From assembly GCA_045542335.1 (NCBI GenBank), contig JAZQKV010000040.1, forward strand, positions 1 through 28,813: a DNA stretch of 28,813 nucleotides, in the 5' to 3' direction. A program made the translations under genes and the position numbers. Positions 25,676 to 28,813 of the stretch are shown piece by piece. The stretch comes from CAKSUT01 sp045542335. GTDB taxonomy: Bacteria; Bacillota; Clostridia; Oscillospirales; CAG-382. The number at the start of each line of letters is the position of its first letter. The first letter of the stretch is position 1. A model generated the notes under the pieces. It saw nothing but the letters and a program-made list of their open reading frames with translations, was not told where the DNA came from and did not search any database.

Positions 25676-25828
25676 AGGGCAGGGAAGAACGCTCAACCCG
25701 ACAAAAATCTTTGCCAACAGCCGAGCATGACCGATTTTTTGACTTCTGTCTTGTTGCAGGTGTCCGGATTTGCACCGGAAATTCCCATTGTATTCGGGCG
25801 TGCTTCTTTTGCACCGGTTCCTGCGTAT
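25676..25828 (-). ncRNA. Cobalamin-riboswitch-like RNA in the obg leader
   Basis: On the minus strand, the core at 25755-25786 contains GGGAA, then the stem-loop TCCGG-TGCAAAT-CCGGA, then ACACCTGCAAC, closely following the cobalamin aptamer order GGGAA, GGTGnAAnnCC, CnGCnAC. A hairpin GTGC-AAAAGAA-GCAC precedes it, and the ends GCAGG and CCTGC can close the element. The ACTGT part of the core and the canonical 3-prime box are poorly kept. ACCTGCA in the core is complementary to TGCAGGT (25670-25676), which lies directly before the GGAGG of obg, a possible way to control translation. Not verified by covariance search; a degenerate or variant aptamer, or chance, remain possible. Confidence 0.45.
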
Positions 25829-25838
25829 GTTTTTCATG

Positions 25839-25871
25839 AAAAACGGCTGTCCAACAAATGCCGGACAGCCG
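25839..25871 (-). terminator. Terminator after rpmA
   Basis: A perfect 9-bp stem, CGGCTGTCC with GGACAGCCG (25844-25852 and 25863-25871), is followed on the minus strand by TTTTT. A smaller hairpin ATGCAC-N6-GTGCAT lies at 25889-25906, nearer to rpmA. Confidence 0.75.
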
Positions 25872-25918
25872 ATGCTTTTTTGCCTTATATGCACTTGACG
25901 GTGCATTACACTTGTGAC

Positions 25919-26200
25919 TTACGCCTCTGTGTAAACACTTACACGCTTTCTGCCGCCTGCGATATGTTCAAACTTAACAACGCCTGCTGCAAGAGCAAAG
26001 AGTGTATCATCTGTTCCGATACCGACATTTGTGCCGGGATGGATCTTAGTGCCACGCTGTCTAACGATGATGTTTCCGGCGATTACGCTCTGACCGTCAG
26101 CTTTCTTAACGCCAAGTCTCTTGGACTCGGAATCTCTGCCGTTCTTTGTGGAACCAACACCTTTTTTGTGAGCAAAAAACTGAATTCCCAATCTCATCAT
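25919..26200 (-). CDS. rpmA: 50S ribosomal protein L27
   Basis: L27 of 93 residues, placed near the peptidyl-transferase centre with its N-terminus. The start MMRLGIQFFAHKKG carries the Firmicutes extension that ends in Phe-Phe before Ala; Prp protease removes it (between Phe and Ala in Staphylococcus) to expose the functional N-terminus. The body STKNGRDSESKRLGVKKADGQ and VRQRGTKIHPGTNVGIG is fully typical. The first of two adjacent ATG codons overlaps the prp stop as ATGA and is preceded by AAAGGAAG at 8 bases, so it is preferred over the second. The gene lies directly behind its own processing protease. Confidence 0.97.
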   Translation of the reverse strand: MMRLGIQFFAHKKGVGSTKNGRDSESKRLGVKKADGQSVIAGNIIVRQRGTKIHPGTNVGIGTDDTLFALAAGVVKFEHIAGGRKRVSVYTEA

Positions 26201-26541
26201 TGCAGTATCTTCCTTTCTGTAATTTTTACGTTCTTAGGAAATTGCTTGCACAATTCCAAAATGTGAGAATAAAACACATTCATTATCCGTGAAATATCAG
26301 CGGCTTTTTCGCCGTTTTGTTCCACAGAAGAAATTCTGCATTTTATCACTGCGTCCTCCGGCTCGATTTCAAGTTCGGTTACAACATCAAATTCGTCAAA
26401 AAGCGAAAGCGTAAACTCTGCCGCCGACGAAATGTATGCGCACACAATGTCGCTTCCGGCTTCGGCATAACCCGAGTGACCCGAAATGCGAAATGCTCCG
26501 TAAGTGAAAACCTTGTCAGGGACAAATTCGATCACTGTCAT
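26197..26541 (-). CDS. prp: Ribosomal-processing cysteine protease Prp
   Basis: Cysteine protease of 114 residues (YsxB family) that trims the N-terminal extension of L27. The catalytic pair is visible as His22 and Cys34 in SGHSGYAEAGSDIVCAYIS. The gene lies 8 bases after rplU and overlaps rpmA by ATGA, the standard order in Bacillota. No Shine-Dalgarno is seen before its ATG, so it is probably translated by coupling to rplU. The matching L27 extension encoded next door confirms the role. Confidence 0.94.
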   Translation of the reverse strand: MTVIEFVPDKVFTYGAFRISGHSGYAEAGSDIVCAYISSAAEFTLSLFDEFDVVTELEIEPEDAVIKCRISSVEQNGEKAADISRIMNVFYSHILELCKQFPKNVKITERKILQ

Positions 26542-26549
26542 GAATTAAA

Positions 26550-26855
26550 TCAAAGAGCGATCTTTGTGATCTGAAGCTTTGTGTAGGGCTGTCTGTGACC
26601 CATCTTCTTCTTCTCGTTCTTCTTGGACTTGTACTTGATGATTGTGATCTTCTTAGCCTTGTCGTTTTTAACAACATTTGCCTCAACAGCACATCCTGCA
26701 ACATCTGCGCCAACCTTGATTCCGTCGTCGCCGGAAACAGCAAGTACCTTGAGTGTAACATTTGCGCCTGCTTCAACGTCGAGCTTTTCAACGTAGATAA
26801 CGTCGCCTTCGGAAACCTTGTACTGCTTTCCGCCTGTTTCTACAACTGCAAACAC
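26550..26855 (-). CDS. rplU: 50S ribosomal protein L21
   Basis: L21 of 101 residues. It shows the typical start FAVVETGGKQYKVSEGD, a central beta-rich part, and the basic end KKKMGHRQPYTKLQITKI that contacts 23S rRNA. The start is a GTG at 26855, eight bases after AAGGAAGG; a GTG three codons earlier would overlap that site and add residues absent from the family. It is first gene of the rplU-prp-rpmA transcript and is preceded by a 126-base structured leader and a consensus-like promoter. Confidence 0.95.
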   Translation of the reverse strand: MFAVVETGGKQYKVSEGDVIYVEKLDVEAGANVTLKVLAVSGDDGIKVGADVAGCAVEANVVKNDKAKKITIIKYKSKKNEKKKMGHRQPYTKLQITKIAL

Positions 26856-26981
26856 GAAAAGCACCTTCCTTTCTTTTATGACTCGCTGAATCGGGAGCGT
26901 TTACGCCGTTGTAACCCTGCGGAACAGTCCACTGAATCACCACTTTGAAAACTGCATTTTTTCAACCCTTATCATGCGGCA
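26856..26981 (-). ncRNA. Candidate L21 leader RNA of the rplU operon
   Basis: The transcribed leader is about 126 bases long, far longer than needed for translation. It holds a perfect 7-bp hairpin TTGAAAA/TTTTCAA (26945-26965 on the plus numbering) and a second region with GGG...CCC and GCG...CGC pairing potential near 26885-26920. Bacillota rplU operons are known to carry an autoregulatory L21 leader; the position fits, but I could not verify the consensus. Confidence 0.5.
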
Positions 26982-26987
26982 AGAGCC

Positions 26988-27017
26988 ATTATATCACATC
27001 TTAATATTGATTGTCAA
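26988..27017 (-). promoter_or_regulatory. Promoter of the rplU-prp-rpmA operon
   Basis: On the minus strand TTGACA (27012-27017), 18-base spacer, TATAAT (26988-26993); both hexamers are exact consensus. Confidence 0.85.
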
Positions 27018-27211
27018 GAGTATTCGGTAAAATTTGCTCTTTGTTTACTTTGTTTTTACATTTCCTGTTCTTTTATAAGTTTTTTCGGTTACTCTATATT
27101 TTTGTTTTTGTTTTTGTCCCTGTCTGTCGCTTGTCAAAAGGGAAAACCCATAACGGATTGCATTTTGCCTTGCCATAAAGCAAAAAAGAGTTAGTTTTAA
27201 AGACTTTCAGC

Positions 27212-27952
27212 TTATTTAAGCACCTTTGCGTGAAGTCCCGAACACGAAACAGGCTCATTTCCTGCAAACAGGTGAGAGGTGTCGCCGATGCCGCAGAAGA
27301 TGCCGTGAGCAATGGGACGACTTTGAAGATGACGCTCCATATAAAGAGTGGTGACGGACGATGTGGGGAGAAAAACTGAGTTCCACACGGCAATAAGGGG
27401 CATATTCAGCACATGGGCAATAACTGATGTTCCAAGTCCGAAATGACAGAACAGGGCAATGGTTTCGGTGCTTCCGTCCGCTTTTCCGGTTATGTTGTAA
27501 AGACCGCCGTCACGCACAAGCCCATGCTCTGCCATAAATTCGTCAAACTTGCCCGTTACATATTCATATGTTTCAACAATCTTGCTGCCCTCAAGAAGTT
27601 TGCTTTCTTTCCAATGATTAACGTCATAAAGAAGCGGGTCGTTTACCCACATTTCAGGTGGCATATTCCAGGGGGATTTCATGTCCTTGTAAAAATCCGT
27701 GTTGTAAGTGTTGTTAGCGGCAAGTAGTTCGGGAAACTCACGGAGCCAATCGAGCACAACAGGCGTTATGCCGAGCTTGTCAGCGGTGGGCTTTGCGGTG
27801 AGCCTGGCTCTGCCGAGGGGGGAAACGTATATTTCGGAAATACCCTCGTTTATGAGCTTGTGGCTGAGAAGCTCAACTTCCCGCTGCCCCTTCTCTGTGA
27901 GGGAATCTGTGGGGTAATACGGATCACCGTGGCGGATTATAAGTATTCTCAT
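27212..27952 (-). CDS. Histidine phosphatase family protein (phosphoglycerate-mutase-like)
   Basis: A 246-residue cytoplasmic phosphatase-fold protein. RHG at residues 7-9 gives the phospho-accepting His8; SPLGRAR supplies Arg48 of the phosphate pocket; the second catalytic histidine is His170 in LFCHFG. All key residues are present. Branch-two phosphatases of this type act on various phosphomonoesters; the substrate cannot be told here. The ATG at 27952 has AAAGGAAG about 8 bases upstream. It is a single gene with its own promoter, unrelated by position to the ribosomal cluster downstream. Confidence 0.88.
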   Translation of the reverse strand: MRILIIRHGDPYYPTDSLTEKGQREVELLSHKLINEGISEIYVSPLGRARLTAKPTADKLGITPVVLDWLREFPELLAANNTYNTDFYKDMKSPWNMPPEMWVNDPLLYDVNHWKESKLLEGSKIVETYEYVTGKFDEFMAEHGLVRDGGLYNITGKADGSTETIALFCHFGLGTSVIAHVLNMPLIAVWNSVFLPTSSVTTLYMERHLQSRPIAHGIFCGIGDTSHLFAGNEPVSCSGLHAKVLK

Positions 27953-28015
27953 GGAAAAAACTTCCTTTCTTTTTTGTCAGAGCTCATTCTGATAAATGCT
28001 TTTTCTACCTTATAT

Positions 28016-28044
28016 AATATAGCATATTTTGCATATCAGGTCAA
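28016..28044 (-). promoter_or_regulatory. Promoter of the histidine phosphatase gene
   Basis: On the minus strand TTGACC (28039-28044), 17-base spacer, TATATT (28016-28021). Confidence 0.65.
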
Positions 28045-28265
28045 GGGATTTTGGGTAAAAATGTGTTTTTTAACACCTTTTGCATTATTCAACCCTCACA
28101 TGTACATTTCAAAGATATTCCGGAAATCCAAAGATGACGCTTTTCTTTAAAATTGCCCTTTTTGAAAGGGTGAAGCTTTTTCAGAATACGTGCACAGTGC
28201 AATATTTTAACGCTTAACAACCTTTTCTGTTTTTCACCTGCCTTACACAAAACTCACCAAACTTT

Positions 28266-28307
28266 TTGACTCATGTTCAAGCACTGTTAACAATAATATG
28301 TTAAAAT
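28266..28307 (+). promoter_or_regulatory. Promoter and inverted repeat before the ABC ATPase gene
   Basis: TTGACT at 28266-28271 with AACAAT 17 bases on, or an extended -10 TGTTAAAAT (28299-28307). TTAACA-N6-TGTTAA (28287-28304) is a perfect inverted repeat covering the -10 region, a candidate repressor site. Confidence 0.45.
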
Positions 28308-28394
28308 ATAATTTGTGTAAAAATGCAAACTGCTCGTTTAAGCTGAAAATGGGCAAATCCGACAGTGTTAAATCACTCTGAAAGGAAAAGCAAA

Positions 28395-28813
28395 ATGATA
28401 GAAATACGCAATCTTGTGAAAAAGTACGGCAAAAATTACGCTGTTAACGATATTTCTTTCACCGTGAAGGATGGGGAAATCATGGGATTTCTCGGACCCA
28501 ACGGTGCAGGAAAAAGCACAACCATGAATATTCTCACAGGCTATCTTTCGGCAACAAGCGGAACTTGCGAAATATGCGGTATTGATGTCCTTGAAAATCC
28601 CATTGAGGCAAAAAAGAAGATAGGCTTTCTTCCCGAACAGCCGCCGCTGTATCTTGACATGACCGTTCGTGAATATCTCAATTTTGTTTATGACCTCAAA
28701 AAGTGCACACTTAACCGCAAGGCGCACATTGATGAAATCGAAAATGTAATAAAAATCAAGGACGTTGAGCACAGGCTTATCAAAAATCTTTCAAAGGGTT
28801 ATCGTCAGAGAGT
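28395..28813 (+). CDS. ABC transporter ATP-binding protein, cut by the window end
   Basis: The first 139 residues of an ABC ATPase are present. GPNGAGKST is Walker A near residues 36-44, LPEQPPLY contains the Q loop near residue 80, and the last visible part, LSKGYRQR, is the ABC signature. Walker B and the switch histidine lie beyond the edge. The ATG at 28395 follows AAAGGA at 8 bases. The sequence resembles ATPases of multidrug or Nat/Gld-type exporters whose membrane subunit is a separate downstream gene; that gene is not in view. Its leader is about 80 bases, and the promoter contains an inverted repeat. Confidence 0.9.
   Translation, partial: MIEIRNLVKKYGKNYAVNDISFTVKDGEIMGFLGPNGAGKSTTMNILTGYLSATSGTCEICGIDVLENPIEAKKKIGFLPEQPPLYLDMTVREYLNFVYDLKKCTLNRKAHIDEIENVIKIKDVEHRLIKNLSKGYRQR

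Larger units (their letters stand above)
26856..27211. other. Intergenic region between rplU and the histidine phosphatase gene
   Basis: The half next to rplU carries the leader and promoter annotated separately. The other half, 27018-27211, is AT-rich with TTTTTG repeated three times near 27098-27117. No gene and no convincing terminator for the phosphatase gene is seen. Confidence 0.4.
27953..28394. other. Divergent region between the phosphatase and ABC ATPase genes
   Basis: This 442-base region has the two divergent promoters annotated separately. In the middle is a small hairpin CCCTTT-TTG-AAAGGG (28156-28170) of unknown use. No convincing gene is seen; short open frames there lack a ribosome binding site. 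Confidence 0.4.

Noticed and set aside
25755..25830. tRNA-like cloverleaf in the obg leader, with a T-arm-like TCCGG-TGCAAAT-CCGGA, a possible acceptor GCAGG/CCTGC and a 4-bp hairpin with a 7-base loop in the middle.
   Set aside because: The T loop has TGC in place of TTC, the middle loop lacks the invariant U33, and the acceptor stem pairs only 5 of 7. The cobalamin-aptamer reading explains more of the sequence.
27098..27117. TTTTTG repeated three times.
   Set aside because: Short low-complexity run in an AT-rich gap; no evidence of function.

Overview
The window looks like a chromosomal segment from an anaerobic Bacillota of the class Clostridia, most likely a gut- or rumen-type Oscillospirales/Ruminococcaceae relative. 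Supporting signs are the rplU-prp-rpmA-obg arrangement with an L27 that carries the Prp-cleaved N-terminal extension, strong GGAGG-type ribosome binding sites, AT-rich sigma-A promoters, dockerin modules on secreted proteins, and several carbohydrate-active enzymes. No tRNA, rRNA, CRISPR array, insertion sequence or phage gene was found.

Region 1 (16-3742, minus strand) is an amino-sugar salvage operon. It runs from an XRE-type helix-turn-helix protein fused to a BadF-family sugar kinase, through murQ (MurNAc-6-phosphate etherase), to a clan GH-A glycoside hydrolase that overlaps murQ by ATGA. Region 2 (4117-5715) is a separately promoted and terminated GH39-like hydrolase gene. Region 3 (5886-9961) is a methionine/one-carbon operon: metF, a stand-alone methionine synthase activation-domain gene, and a short metH that lacks that domain. 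A consensus promoter and a clear terminator bracket it. Region 4 (10063-13680) holds a large GH20-related hydrolase and an MBL-fold hydrolase.

Region 5 (13813-24249) is the accessory core. A small four-helix membrane protein of unknown function is divergent from three tandem paralogous genes for secreted right-handed beta-helix proteins (1161, 750 and 1205 aa). Each has a signal peptide and a C-terminal dockerin, and the three promoters share one layout. This suggests substrate-binding or lyase-like components of a dockerin/cohesin-based extracellular complex; no cohesin or scaffoldin gene is in the window.

Region 6 (24305-26981, minus strand) is the ribosomal rplU-prp-rpmA cluster followed by obg. 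Between rpmA and obg lies a terminator-like hairpin and then an RNA whose core resembles the cobalamin riboswitch core, ending only about 25 bases before the obg start. Region 7 has a histidine phosphatase gene (minus) and the beginning of an ABC transporter ATPase gene (plus) cut by the window edge.

The most interesting items are the tandem dockerin/beta-helix paralogs with mosaic similarity and shared promoters, the cobalamin-aptamer-like leader of obg, the regulator-kinase fusion beside murQ, and a 22-bp near-palindrome in the divergent region at 14306-14327.
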